From NCBI GenBank assembly GCA_947650365.1, contig OX393549.1, positions 12,592,073-12,656,072 of the forward strand: a stretch of 64,000 nt of DNA. The letters are read 5' to 3'. Below, in pieces: positions 53,537-63,583 of the stretch. The DNA comes from Chamaelirium japonicum. Its lineage: Eukaryota; Streptophyta; Magnoliopsida; Liliales; Melanthiaceae. Position numbers and translations under genes: made by a program. Under the pieces are notes generated by a model. That model made no database searches. It was not told the origin of the DNA and worked only from the letters and a program-made list of their open reading frames with translations. Positions within the stretch are counted from its first letter, which is position 1. Each line of letters opens with the position of its first letter.

Positions 53537-54734
53537 TGATGCAGATGAGGCCTACTAAGTGCAGATTTTCACAGCTGATCGTGTATTTTCATCCCCTCCG
53601 GAGATCCAAGAAGCCGATCGTCAATCCGTCTGCATCAGTGGAAAGCTCGTTCGAAGATCTATGACTTTGATTCTTATTTCATGTCGATCCGACTAACAGA
53701 TCTTTAGTTATTTGTCTTTTTATTTCTGGTTTGGGTAGGTGCGAGCCATGTTCGCATCCGGTTCGAGCCACAGATGCCGAACTGACTCATTTCTAGGCTT
53801 AGGTTTTAGCCGTAGGATCTCCAATCGACTTAAAATCTCAATGGATGAGATTCAATAGGGAGCCAAACCCTACCCGAAACCCCCTCTCAACCGGCCGGCC
53901 CCTCTTTCTCGCGGCAATACCCGCGCGGGCACGCCTTGGGAAGCGTGCCCGCGTCCTTGTCTCTCTCCTCCCGCGCGGACTCTCTCTCTTTCTTTCCTTT
54001 TGTGTATTTTGTGTTTCATCGCCTATAAAGCCATCAAACCCTAATAGCAAAGGGACGATGAAATTGAAATTGAAACCCTAGAACGGAGAAGCGTGTTCGC
54101 TTGTTCGAAGTATCCCCCGAAGAATCATCCTTGTTCTAGTCTTCTTCTTCCTCCCGCAAGCTTCTACCTCGTCACCACGCCTTCGTCTACGACTTCGCGG
54201 AAGATCGACGCGGAGATCCTTCATCTTCAAGATCACATCGTCTCGGCTTCTTCAACCTTTTCTTCTGGACCACGCCCCCTCTTCCGCCCCTTCATCTGCA
54301 ACAACGGAATTCTTGTCAGCGACCGGCATTGACCAAAGCACGGTTTGAAACCGTTCCTCAATATTTTCGTGTGATAAACCTTCTTTTCCAATAGGCCTTA
54401 TTGCTGAATTTCCATTAGGGTTTCCTAAATATTTGGTTTTCTGGAGAATCTCATCCATTAGGATTTTATCGTTTAGATCTTTGGTTGTTCTTGAGACTTT
54501 GGCTTGTATTTGAGATTGTGTTAGTTATTATTGCTGGAACTTGTTTATTAGAATCTGAAATTAAGTATTATCTTGTCAGTTTTATTACTTCTCTAAATTA
54601 AATATGTTTGGGCATGATTGAATGATGATACGTGATTATAGTCTTTGCTGAAATTTGATTAAAGACATGCTGAAATCTGATTTTAATGTTTTTAATTCAG
54701 CACTTGAGTTTATTTAAGCATTCGCATCGCATCA
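53537..54734 (+). repeat. 3' LTR of the gag-protease gypsy element
   Basis: Collinear with 49647-50843, with scattered single-base differences. Ends CGCATCGCATCA, followed by GTAGT. Confidence 0.94.
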
Positions 54735-54739
54735 GTAGT

Positions 54740-57306
54740 GGTGGAAGTCATAGCCCAGTATTCGGCTTCGGTGCTGGAGCGTGCAACAGACTCTTGTTTC
54801 TTACTGCGCCAAGAAATGAGAGAATCACCAAGGAACACGCAGTAGTCGGTGGTAGATCGGCGAGTAGTAACATCTCCAGCCCAATCTGCATTGGAGTAAG
54901 CACGCAGAACCAGTGGAGATGTGGAGGGAAATAACAGTGATCGAGTGACAGTGGCACGAAGATACTGAATAATCCGAAGGACTGCTGCATAGTGAACCGA
55001 GCGAGGAGACTGAACGAACTGCCTGACAATACCAATGACATGGACAATGTCAAGCCTAGTCATGGTGAGATAAACGAGCATCCCAACCAGCCGCTGATAA
55101 CGAGAGATATCCTGGAGAGCCTCACCATCTGTAGAGAGGAGCTTCAAGTTGATCTCCATAGGCGTGTCAGCAGTACGAGAATCAGTAATAGCAGCCTCGG
55201 CAAAAATATTGGATATATATTTCTGTTGGGAGATCAACAATCCTCGAGCTGATCGGGTAATCTCAAGGCCAAGAAAGTATCGGAGAGGGCCCACATCCTT
55301 CATCTCGAACTGACTCTGGAGGTGACGTTGAAGGGAAGCTATGGTAGCACTGTCATCCCCGGTAATGATGATATCATCCACATACAGAAACAGCACAGCA
55401 ATACCCTAACTGGAGGAGCGAGTGAACAGAGTATAGTCAGAGTGTCTCTCAACAAACCTAGCTGCCAGAACTGCATTGCGGAATCGCTCAAACCATGCCC
55501 GAGGTACTTATTTGAGCCCGTAGATAGTACGACACAAACGACAAACGTGCCCCGGAGGAATAAAAATACCCAAAGGGGGAGCCATGTATACCTCCTTGGA
55601 GAGGTCACCGTGAAGGAACGCATTGGTGACATCCATCTGATGGGGAGGCCACCCTCGAGCAGCTGCCACAGCTAAGAGGGTGCACATAGTAGTCATCCGA
55701 GCAACTGGAGCAAACGTCTCCTCGTAATCAATTCCATACTTCTGGGAGAAGCCATGAGCAACGAGGCAGGCCTTGTGTTGCTCAATGGATCCGTCATGTC
55801 GAGTCTTGACCTTGAATATCCACTTGCAGCTAACAGGCACCACGCCTGAGGGACAAGGTACCAAATCACATGTCTGGGTCCGCTGAAAAGCCTCAAGCTC
55901 CATTACATGGTTTGCCGCCACTCTGGGTGTAAAACTACCTCACGGTTCGACTGGGGCTCCCGGTGGGTGTGAAGAGCAGTAAGAAAAGTCTGATAAGATG
56001 GAGAATAACATGCAATAGCAAAGTAGCCAGAGGGGTCAGAAGAGTCAGAGGTAAAGGCATGTAGCCAAACCTATCCGGAGAGTAGTTATATCTATCAGGA
56101 GAGTAATGTTCGCGCGCCAGGTAGCACCGAACAGGAGCAGGATCCACGACAGGTGAGGAGGGAGCAGCAGTAACAGGCGAGGGAGTACCAGTGTGAACCG
56201 ACTCTGGAGGAGGAGCTGCAGAGCAACGAACATAGACACAAGTAACAGGTGGTGGTGGAGGCGACGAGGGAGACGTGGGAGTGAAGGGTGGAGGCGCTGA
56301 GGGTGGAGATGCGGAGGTGCTGAGGGTGAAGGTACTGAGGGTGGGGGAGACCCAATTGGAGAAGACATAATCAATGGTACAGGAGCAGGATACAGAGGTA
56401 AAATAGGGATGGTGAGAGGTAGTGAAGGTGCGGAGGGTGACGTAGGAGGTAAAGGAAGATCCCGAGACTCGGTGGAAAACTACGGGACGTCTTCGACAAA
56501 AGAAACGTGACGAGACACGGATCCGGCGAGCTAGGGGATTGTAGCACCGATAGCCCTTGTGCTCCCGACTAAGCCCTATATGAACACACCTAACAGACCT
56601 AACAGAGAGTTTGGTGCGCTCATGGGGAGGGAGGAGAATGAAACACGTGCACCCAAAGATGTGAAGTAGGGAGTAGTCAGGAGATGTGGAGTAAAGTTAC
56701 TCATACGGGGTAATACCAGAAAGGGTGGAGGAAGGAGTGATGATGAGGTGAATGACGGTCAGAACAGCCTCGGCCCAGTAGGAATGCGGAACAGAAGCAG
56801 ACAGAAGGCGAGCTCGCGCTGTCTCAAGGACATGACGATGTTTGCGCTTGGCGACTCCGTTCTGTTCATGGGTGTATGGGCACTATTGTTGGTGAAGAGT
56901 ACCGTGAGTCTGAAGAATCTCACGCATCTCGAAGGAGAGATACTACTAGGCACAGTCAAACCGAAACGTCTTGATGCACCGACCAAACTGGGTGTGAAGC
57001 ATAGTAGCGAAGGTCTGATAAATATGAGGAATCTCAGAGCGGCGACACATGAGATAAACCCAGGTGCAACGGGAGTAATCATCTATAAAACTAGCATAAT
57101 ATAAAAAACCAGTAAAAGAAGCAACTGGAGCAGGGCCCCAAATGTCAGAATGTACTAAATCAAAAGGAGCAACAGATTTGGAAGCACTAGCCGAAAATGG
57201 TAGAGCCAAATGCTTTATCAATCTGCAACCCGTACAAACAGAGAGGGGAGAGGAAACACGACCCAAAGTGCCAGAACGAAAACGTTTTTGAGTCGATCAC
57301 TGGACA
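54740..57306 (-). pseudogene. copy D pol: integrase, RT, RNase H 5' part
   Basis: On the minus strand, integrase shows WGPAPVASFTGFLYY, FIDDYSRCTWVYLM and FGRCIKTFRFDCA near 57160-56950, then a frame change. The linker is proline/histidine-rich (about 56380-56050). RT shows CKWIFKVKTRHDGSIEQHKA near 55840, GWPPHQMDVTNAFLHGDL near 55650 and [14 protein letters not shown] near 55390, with [12 protein letters not shown] downstream. RNase H reads [20 protein letters not shown] and [16 protein letters not shown] before the nested element. Several stops and frame changes separate these blocks. Trp codons present here (CTWVY, RGWPP) are stops in copy A. Confidence 0.9.
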
Positions 57307-58868
57307 AATGACCTAACCTTCTGTGCCACAAGTCGGCATCAGAGGTGACTGCCATAATCAACTCAAAGAAGCAGGTGAAACATGAAGATGATCTAGCTGG
57401 TAAAGTCCTCCCGTCCTACGGCCCAGCCCAATCCTCGTCCCGTTCGCGAATCCTGCACAACACAAGCAGAGGAGGTAAAGATAATAGTGAGTCCAGAATC
57501 ACAGAGAGAACTAATAGAGATCAGATTAATATTAAGAAGAGGAACATGATAAACATGGGATAGGGTCAGGCGACAAGTATAGTCCGAGGTAGGAGTGATG
57601 GATTCACACTACGGAATAGGTACAAGAGTAACATCTGCAGTGCGAACTTCCATGTGGGCAGGAGCAGAAGTATAGGCGGTGAGCACAGTGGAGTCATATG
57701 TGAGATGACAGGAAGCACCCGAATCGAAAATCCAAGGGGCAGCAATATCAGAGGAGGTAGCAAGGCCGGTAGCAGGCGAAGAGCTGTGGAGGCGATGTGA
57801 CGAAATAGGAGCTCCTTAAGTCGCTGGAGATGATCCGGCTCAGGTGGAAACGGTGCAGTAGTAGCAGCAGTGGACGTTGGAGTCTCTACAGAAGCAGGAG
57901 CGCCACCAAAGTGGCGGAAGGAGGACGGACCACGTCCACGACTCCATCCACCTCGACCACCACGTCGATCATCCCAGGAAGCAGGAGCCCAGCGTGATGC
58001 TCTCTCATCCGGACCCAAGCGAGGGTTGCGTAGAGGACGTGTGGGATATTCACGCTTCATGTGTCTGGGCTCCTTGCAGTAGTGACAGAATATAGGCTTA
58101 TCGAAGAACTCGGTCGCTGTCTAAGCCAGGGACAGGTGGAGGAGGACGAGTACCCTGAGTCTAAAGGCGAGTCTCCTCATTGACCAAGGCGAGCAGGGCA
58201 TCCTCTAGCCGAGGGAGTGGCTCACGGTGCAGGAGCTGAGTAGCGATGAGAGCAAAGTTCGGCCGAAGCGCTGCCAGGAACTGGTGCAGGTGACCCTCAT
58301 CAAGGTAGCATTGAAAACCCCTAGAGCGTGGGCAAGCACACCGCTCCAGGATCAGGGAGTCCAGCTCATGCCAGTAGGCACTCATTAGACTGAAAAAGTC
58401 CTGAATCGTACGCTCCCCCTGACGGAAAGACTACGAGTTATAGATAAGCTGATGCCGGCGTGCACCGCCATGCGGAAAAAACCGGTTCCGAAGATACTCC
58501 CACATCGCGCGCGCTATAGGAAGGCGACCGATGGAAGCAAGGAGCAGACGAGCAACGAAGTCCAGAAGATAGACCCGGATGGTCTGGTCGTGGCGATGAC
58601 ACGTGAGGGCATTAACTGTGGCCGCTGTGGTAGTAGCCGTGGCGGTAGCAGCCACGGCAGATGATACAGTGCTGTCGGCAACGCTACTGGTAACAGAGGA
58701 GCTAGAGGAGGCAGCTGGAGAAGGATCATCACCGGTGATGTGATCCCAAAGATCGCGACAGGAGAGCGCGGCCTCAACAGTGAGCGACCAATCAGGTCAA
58801 TCGCTGGCCGAGGACACTTGAAAGGTGACCGCCTTCAGCGGTGGAGAGATCGCAATGACAGACGGCAT
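57307..58868 (-). pseudogene. copy D gag and protease
   Basis: Starts near 58868 with MPSVIAISPPLKAV. Capsid-like blocks follow: WDHITGDDPSPAAS, ALTCHRHDQTIRVYLL, MWEYLRNRFFPHGG and, after a stop near 58431, MSAYWHELDSLIL and HQFLAALRPNFALIATQLL. The zinc-knuckle remnant reads FCHYCKEPRHMKREY, with the last Cys replaced by Tyr. Protease shows IFDSGASCHLTYDSTVL near 57720. The GAG-pre-integrase start follows. Stops near 58795, 58431, 58160 and 57610 inactivate it. Confidence 0.85.
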
Positions 58869-59571
58869 GGTAAGAGACGTCATGGAGGAATCTCAAAGGA
58901 TATGTAAACTGCGGGGGGAGAGAAAGGGTTGGAAAGGCTGCTGGGAAAGGGAGAAGAGCCAAGAGGGGGGTTGGCGGATGGAGCGAAGGGGCTGGAGGGG
59001 CTGTCGGGTGAAGGGTAGGGGCCGAGGGGGGGGTTGTCGGGTGGAAGAGAGGAGGCCAGGGGGGCTGTTGGTTGGAGGATAAGGCCGGGGGGGACTGGCA
59101 GGTGAAGGAAGAGGCCGGCGGGTGGAGGGGAGGGACCGGAGGGTGCTAGGGGGGGATGTCGGGTGGAAGGGAGAGGCTGGGGGGCTGTCGGATGGCGGAG
59201 GAGGCCAGAGGGGTGGACTGTCGGCCTGTCAGGTGAAGAAGAAGGCCGAGGGGGGGGCTGTTGGATGGCAGAGGAGGCCGGAGGGTGGGGCTGTCGGATG
59301 AAGGAGAAGGCCGAGGGGGCTGACGGATGGCCGGTAGGCTGTCGGGTGGCGGAGGAGGCCGGAGGTGGAGGGGGCTGTCGGATGAAGGAGAAGGATGGGG
59401 GGCTGACGGATAGTCGAGGGGTTATCGGGTGGCGGAGGAGGCCGGGGGGGGGGGGGGGGGGGGCGCTGTCGGGTGAAGGAGAGGGCCCAGAGGAGAAGGA
59501 GAAGGCCCGGAGGAGGGAGATCGGAGCCGGGGTAATTGCCGTCGTTGCCGTCGTCGCGCGAGAGAACCCTA
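58869..59571 (-). repeat. G/C-rich minisatellite leader of copy D
   Basis: Between primer site and gag, the + strand is G-rich with recurring GGAGGCCGGAGGG, GGGCTGTCGG and TGAAGGAGAAGG units, and a run of about 20 G at 59445-59463. The element's RNA would be C-rich here. Long shadow frames arise from the base composition. Confidence 0.75.
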
Positions 59572-59585
59572 GAGCTCTGATACCA
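59572..59585 (-). other. primer-binding site of copy D, tRNA-Met type
   Basis: The minus strand reads TGGTATCAGAGCTC directly after the 5' LTR. Confidence 0.92.
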
Positions 59586-59724
59586 TGTTAGGAGATGACG
59601 GCTAGGGTTTGGAGAGAATGGAATGGTTCTCATTGAGGGATTGAAGCCCAATATATATGTAAATGTATACACACACAACCCGACCTGACTGTACATAGAA
59701 CCCGACCTGGTATATACATTAACA
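59586..59724 (-). repeat. 5' LTR of copy D (139 bp)
   Basis: On the minus strand it runs from TGTTAATGTATATACC to CTCCTAACA. Differs from the 3' LTR at a handful of positions. TCGGA follows on the + strand side. Confidence 0.92.
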
Positions 59725-59729
59725 TCGGA

Positions 59730-61022
59730 AAAAGAAACAAAAAGTAATATTGGAAAGAAAATTAAAATTTTCTCCATGTCTTGGTTCTCTGATTCTCATG
59801 GGAGATTTGCATTAGTTCCACAATGGAGAAGATGAAAATTATTTGAGCTATGTTGTAATCACTCTGCTAACTTGATGAAAGATAAACTTAGCCATTATCA
59901 CATTACTAGCCCGCTTTTGTAACTTTGCTTGTTGGATGTGCTTGTAACGTTTATGGTATGTCTTTTCTAGGGGTAGAGTTGTACTTCCCTAGAAAGTTTG
60001 AAGGAAGAAATCAACTTGTTAGTGTTTTAGAGTTGTTAGTGTGTTTTAACACAACTTGGTTGTTGGTCAACTTGGAGAAATTGATGCAAGTGTTGAGTTG
60101 TAAGAGTGGTCTAGAGTCCTAGTCCCAGATTGTCAAAGAACATGTCCAAGGTGAAGCTTGGAGAAATATACAAATGAAAGACGCAATCCTTAGCTTCATC
60201 GTGGTCATTAGAACATCTTTCAAGGACAAAGGTAAAGGACTTGGTGATTTTATATATCCAAGGTGAAGCTCAAGGGTACTATTTGCCATAGCACGACCGT
60301 CATGCACTACGCACTCGAGGATCGAGCTCCGCGGTGCATTATTTCATCATGCAATTTCATTGGATTTATAGATTGATTTCAAGTTTTGTTTTATGCAAAT
60401 CGATTTTTTTAATTCCTTGAAAAATATCAATTAGATTCTTCAGGATTTCATGGTTGACACCCCACTTGCCTTTGATGATTTTTCTTCTCAATCTCACTTG
60501 TTTTTCTTCATTGATATGTTAGAGAGCTTCATCTAGGCCCTTCCTATTGCAACCATTGATTTCCATATATAGGAAAGCTTAGAATCTATCACCTTTCCAT
60601 ATCTACAAGGGTAATTTTGTAGCATCCATATCCATGTCTCCAATTGAATTGAGGTCGGTACTTCCGGAGCTGTCTTAGCGGAAGGAATAAGGGATCAATG
60701 TCAACACATCACCATCATCATCATCCTCTGCTGTTCCGCACCTGCATCCCGACTTCCTCTCGATCAAGCCCTAATCCGTAGCCACCATTGCTGCCCAAAA
60801 ATTGCAGGATAGACCTGTAATATAGGTGTTACAGGACATCCACAACCCCGATCGGCTCCATTCTAGTTTTATATGAAGCATATCAACGTCCTCTAACTGC
60901 TGTCAAAATTTCATGACGATTGGACCAACGGATCTTGACTAATCGTTATCTGATTGTAACCATGTTGTCAAATCTATACTACATAAATGTAACATTTTTG
61001 TGCCCAAGGGTTTTCCTCCCTT
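59730..61022. other. unassigned DNA between two copia-type elements
   Basis: No recognisable gene or repeat structure. Contains a short ATCACCATCATC tract near 60708. Confidence 0.4.
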
Positions 61023-61027
61023 GTGAT

Positions 61028-61210
61028 TGTTACCACAACCCTAGGAGAGATAGGGAGGGAGAGACGGCTAGGGTTTGGGAGAATGATGGACTTGTATTAT
61101 CTCTTTTTTTTTATCATTACATAAGATTACCTCTCCTTATATAGAGAGAGAACGCACACCATTACAATACCACAACTAACGTGGGACTAATAGTAACTCT
61201 ACATCTAATA
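61028..61210 (-). repeat. 3' LTR of the non-autonomous element (183 bp)
   Basis: On the + strand it runs from TGTTACCACAACCC to CTACATCTAATA. TATATAGAGAGAGAACGC near 61138 is a likely TATA region on the minus strand. Confidence 0.9.
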
Positions 61211-61222
61211 CCCCCCGTCAAA
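61211..61222 (-). other. polypurine tract of the non-autonomous element
   Basis: The minus strand reads TTGACGGGGGG immediately before the LTR start. Confidence 0.7.
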
Positions 61223-61530
61223 CTGATGTAAGGTATAAACATCAATTTGCTTAATAAAAGAAAGGAAAAAAGAAAAGAAAAAATTACATCAAGTATCCTA
61301 TTTTTATGCTGTAAAGTAAAAAATAGTACCAGAGCGACCTGCAAGTAAGTCGTCCTAGAAACCCGATTGAGCTGTAAGCAGGACAACCGGGGAACTGACA
61401 AAAATCACTAAAGATCGGAATGGAGGCCGAAAGGGGAGAGATCGGCTAAGAAAGGTGTAGATGCGTGAGACCTTATAGGAGGCAAGCACCTGACTGAAAC
61501 AAACACTTGACACCTCGTAGAAGATCTCAA

Positions 61531-62814
61531 TCACCACATACGTGGGAGAGAAAATAGAGACATACCTTTGAGAGGATCCGAGAGCCGCACAAGAGTGGAC
61601 GGAAAGAGAAGATCCATGCGATCAGGGAGAAAAGGATAAAAACAGATCGGATAAGACAACGGCCAAGAAGAGAACCCCAGAGGAAGAGAGGCTTGATCGG
61701 AAGGAGGGAGAGGATCTCGATCGACAGGGCGTAAAAGGAACGACAGACCGCAGAGCGCAAAGGTGCAAGCCGATAGAGCGCAAGGCGGATTGGCGGAGTG
61801 TAAGGCCGCAGAGAGGCAGGCCGGTAGAGCGCAAGCCAGACTGGTAAAGTGCAGGGCGCAGGCGAACTGGTAGAGCCCAAGGACGTAGGTCGACCGGACC
61901 GGAAGAGCACCGATAGAGCGCAGGGCGTGGGAGGTCACACGGGCTCGAGAGCAGAGCGTGGGAGGCCGCACAGGAGGCCCGCGAGCAGGGCGTGGGAGGC
62001 CGCGCAAGCTCGAAAGCAGGGCATAGGAGGCTCGCGAGCTCGAGAGGAGGCCGGCAGGCTCAAAGGGCACTAGGAAAGGACGCGGGAGGCCGCTCAGGAG
62101 GCCGACGAGCTCGAGGGAAGGCCGGCCGTTAGTAGGCGGGCTGTAAGAGGGCTGACAGCAGGTTGCAAGAGATCCGACGGAGAGCTGGCGGCGTGCAGAA
62201 GAGGCCGGCGAAAGACCGGCGGGCTGCAGGAGGACCGACGGATAGCTGGCTGGCTGCAGGAAAGATTGGCGGAGGACCGGCAGCCTGTAGGAGGGCCGGC
62301 GGATAGTCGACGGATTGCAGGAAAGGACGACGAGCCACAGGAGGGCCGGCGGCGGGATGCAGGAGAGGCCGATAGAAGACCGACAGGTTGCAGGAGAGGC
62401 CGGCGGAAGGCTAGTAGGCTGCAGTAGGGCCAGCGGAAGACCGGCAGGCTGCAGGAGGGCCGATGGATAATCTGCGGGCAGTAGGAGGGCCAATGGAAGA
62501 CCGACAAGCTGCAAGAAGGTCGATGGGCCACAGGAGGGCCGGCGGCGGGCTGCAAGAAAGGCCGGTTGAATACCGGCAGGCTGCAGGAGGGGCTGACGGA
62601 AGACCGAATGGCTACAGGAGGGCCGACGGATAATCTGCGGGCAGTAAGAGGGCCGATGGAAGACCGGCAAGCTGCAGGAAGGCCGACGGGCCGCAGGAGG
62701 GGTCGACGGAAGACCAGCAGACTGCAGGAGGGTGAAGGGCCGGCGGGCAGCTGAAGGGGTCGGTGATCGCAAGATCGAGACGAGAAAAAAAAATAAATTG
62801 ACTATGCCTGGCAT
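61531..62814 (-). other. long open frame of doubtful coding value
   Basis: A 427-residue minus-strand frame opening MPGIVNLFFFLVSIL. It is rich in Ser, Pro, Leu and Arg, with recurring RRPSC, LPVF and SYCP segments that follow the minisatellite underneath. No domain is recognisable. It starts shortly after the primer site, where gag would start, so a diverged gag-like or novel protein cannot be excluded, but repeat-driven openness is more likely. Confidence 0.3.
62130..62760. repeat. minisatellite in the non-autonomous element
   Basis: The + strand repeats units such as GGCTGCAGGAGGGCCG, followed by GCGGAAGACCGGCAG or ATGGATAATCTGCGGGCAG. Spacing is irregular, roughly 30-60 bp, with about 15 copies. 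It resembles the G-rich leader of copy D in position and style but not in exact sequence. Confidence 0.8.
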
Positions 62815-62886
62815 CCCCGAGGTCCCCGGTGATTGATCGAAGAGGCCGAGGCCGAGGCCAGAGATGGGTTGTCCGAAACCCTAGGC

Positions 62887-62900
62887 CGGCTTTGATACCA
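62887..62900 (-). other. primer-binding site of the non-autonomous element
   Basis: The minus strand reads TGGTATCAAAGCC directly after the 5' LTR. One change from the TGGTATCAGAGC of the other copia elements. Confidence 0.85.
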
Positions 62901-63081
62901 TGCTACCACAACCCTAAGAGAGAGAGAGGGAGAAACGGCTAGGGTTTGGGAGAATGACAAACTTGTATTATCTCTTTTTTTGTATCAGTACATAAGACTA
63001 CCTCTCCTTATATTGAGAGAGAACGCACACTATTACAATACCACAACTAAGGTGGGACTAATAGTAACTCTACATCTAATA
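62901..63081 (-). repeat. 5' LTR of the non-autonomous element (181 bp)
   Basis: On the + strand it runs from TGCTACCACAACCC to CTACATCTAATA and aligns with 61028-61210 at roughly 90% by eye. GTGAT follows. Confidence 0.9.
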
Positions 63082-63086
63082 GTGAT

Positions 63087-63420
63087 TAATAGATACCATT
63101 CATTACGCTTTAGAAAAATGGTTATATGAAAAAGTTACAACTCAAGAGAAAGAAGAAGAAACAAAATAGAGAAACAAGAGAACAACGGAATTTTAGTCGC
63201 TCAAATGAACCACACTATACAAGAGCTAGGAGATGCTGACACTCACTTGAACAACATGAAAAGAACCCCAAGGGTATATATAGACCTTGGGAAATTATTC
63301 TGAACTCTTTCAATAGTAGTTGAGGTACATTGAATTTTACTAGAGCCCTTTCAAGGCATACAAATTATAAGTATATATTTTCGATAAAGAGTTCCGTGGT
63401 TGGTTCCTTCCATCTTAACA
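63087..63420. other. unassigned DNA
   Basis: No gene or repeat recognised. TAACA at 63416-63420 would be the target duplication of copy E if the same five bases occur at its other end outside the window. Confidence 0.4.
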
Positions 63421-63571
63421 TGTGACAAACCCTAGATTAGAGAGAGAGGAGACTAGGGTTTGGGGAGAGAAAAGAATGAATCTCTCATTAGGCTAATAGA
63501 CCAATATAAGGGCAAAACATGTAAGTTCTCTATACACTAAGTGTATGTATATACATGAATACATCTTAACA
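63421..63571 (-). repeat. 3' LTR of copy E (151 bp)
   Basis: On the minus strand it starts TGTTAAGATGTATTCATG and ends CTAGGGTTTGTCACA. TTGAGGGGGGG, the polypurine tract, lies directly upstream on that strand (63572-63583). Confidence 0.85.
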
Positions 63572-63583
63572 CCCCCCCTCAAA

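Larger units (their letters stand above)
49647..54734 (+). mobile_element. non-autonomous Ty3/gypsy element, gag and protease only (5,088 bp)
   Basis: GTAGT at 49642-49646 and 54735-54739, with 1,197- and 1,198-bp LTRs that are by eye about 98% identical. A tRNA-Met primer site, gag with zinc knuckle, protease and polypurine tract are present, but RT, RNase H and integrase are completely absent in the 2.7-kb internal region. It must have relied on a related full-length element for reverse transcription and insertion. It is inserted in copy D RNase H, in the opposite orientation. Confidence 0.94.
49192..59724 (-). mobile_element. complete but inactive Ty1/copia element, copy D
   Basis: Two 139-bp LTRs (49192-49330 and 59586-59724) bound it, with TCAGA on the left and TCGGA on the right (one mismatch) as the target duplication. 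On the minus strand it has a tRNA-Met primer site, G/C-rich leader, gag, protease, integrase, RT, RNase H and polypurine tract. The RNase H is split by a 5,088-bp gypsy element at 49647-54734. Net length is about 5.44 kb. Multiple stops and frameshifts are present. Same family as copy A. Confidence 0.94.
61028..63081 (-). mobile_element. non-autonomous copia-type LTR element (2,054 bp)
   Basis: GTGAT at 61023-61027 and 63082-63086, with LTRs of 183 and 181 bp. On the minus strand the 5' LTR end is followed by TGGTATCAAAGCC (tRNA-Met-like primer site), and GACGGGGGG precedes the 3' LTR. The 1.69-kb internal region has no gag, protease, integrase, RT or RNase H that I can recognise. The LTRs start TATTAGATG rather than TG and end GGTTGTGGTAACA or GGTTGTGGTAGCA. 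U5 contains CCCAAACCCTAGCCGTC, as in copy D. Confidence 0.88.

Noticed and set aside
61531-62814. 427-codon minus-strand frame as a novel protein gene
   Set aside because: Its length follows the underlying GC-rich minisatellite and the residues are repeat-like. Kept only as a doubtful feature.
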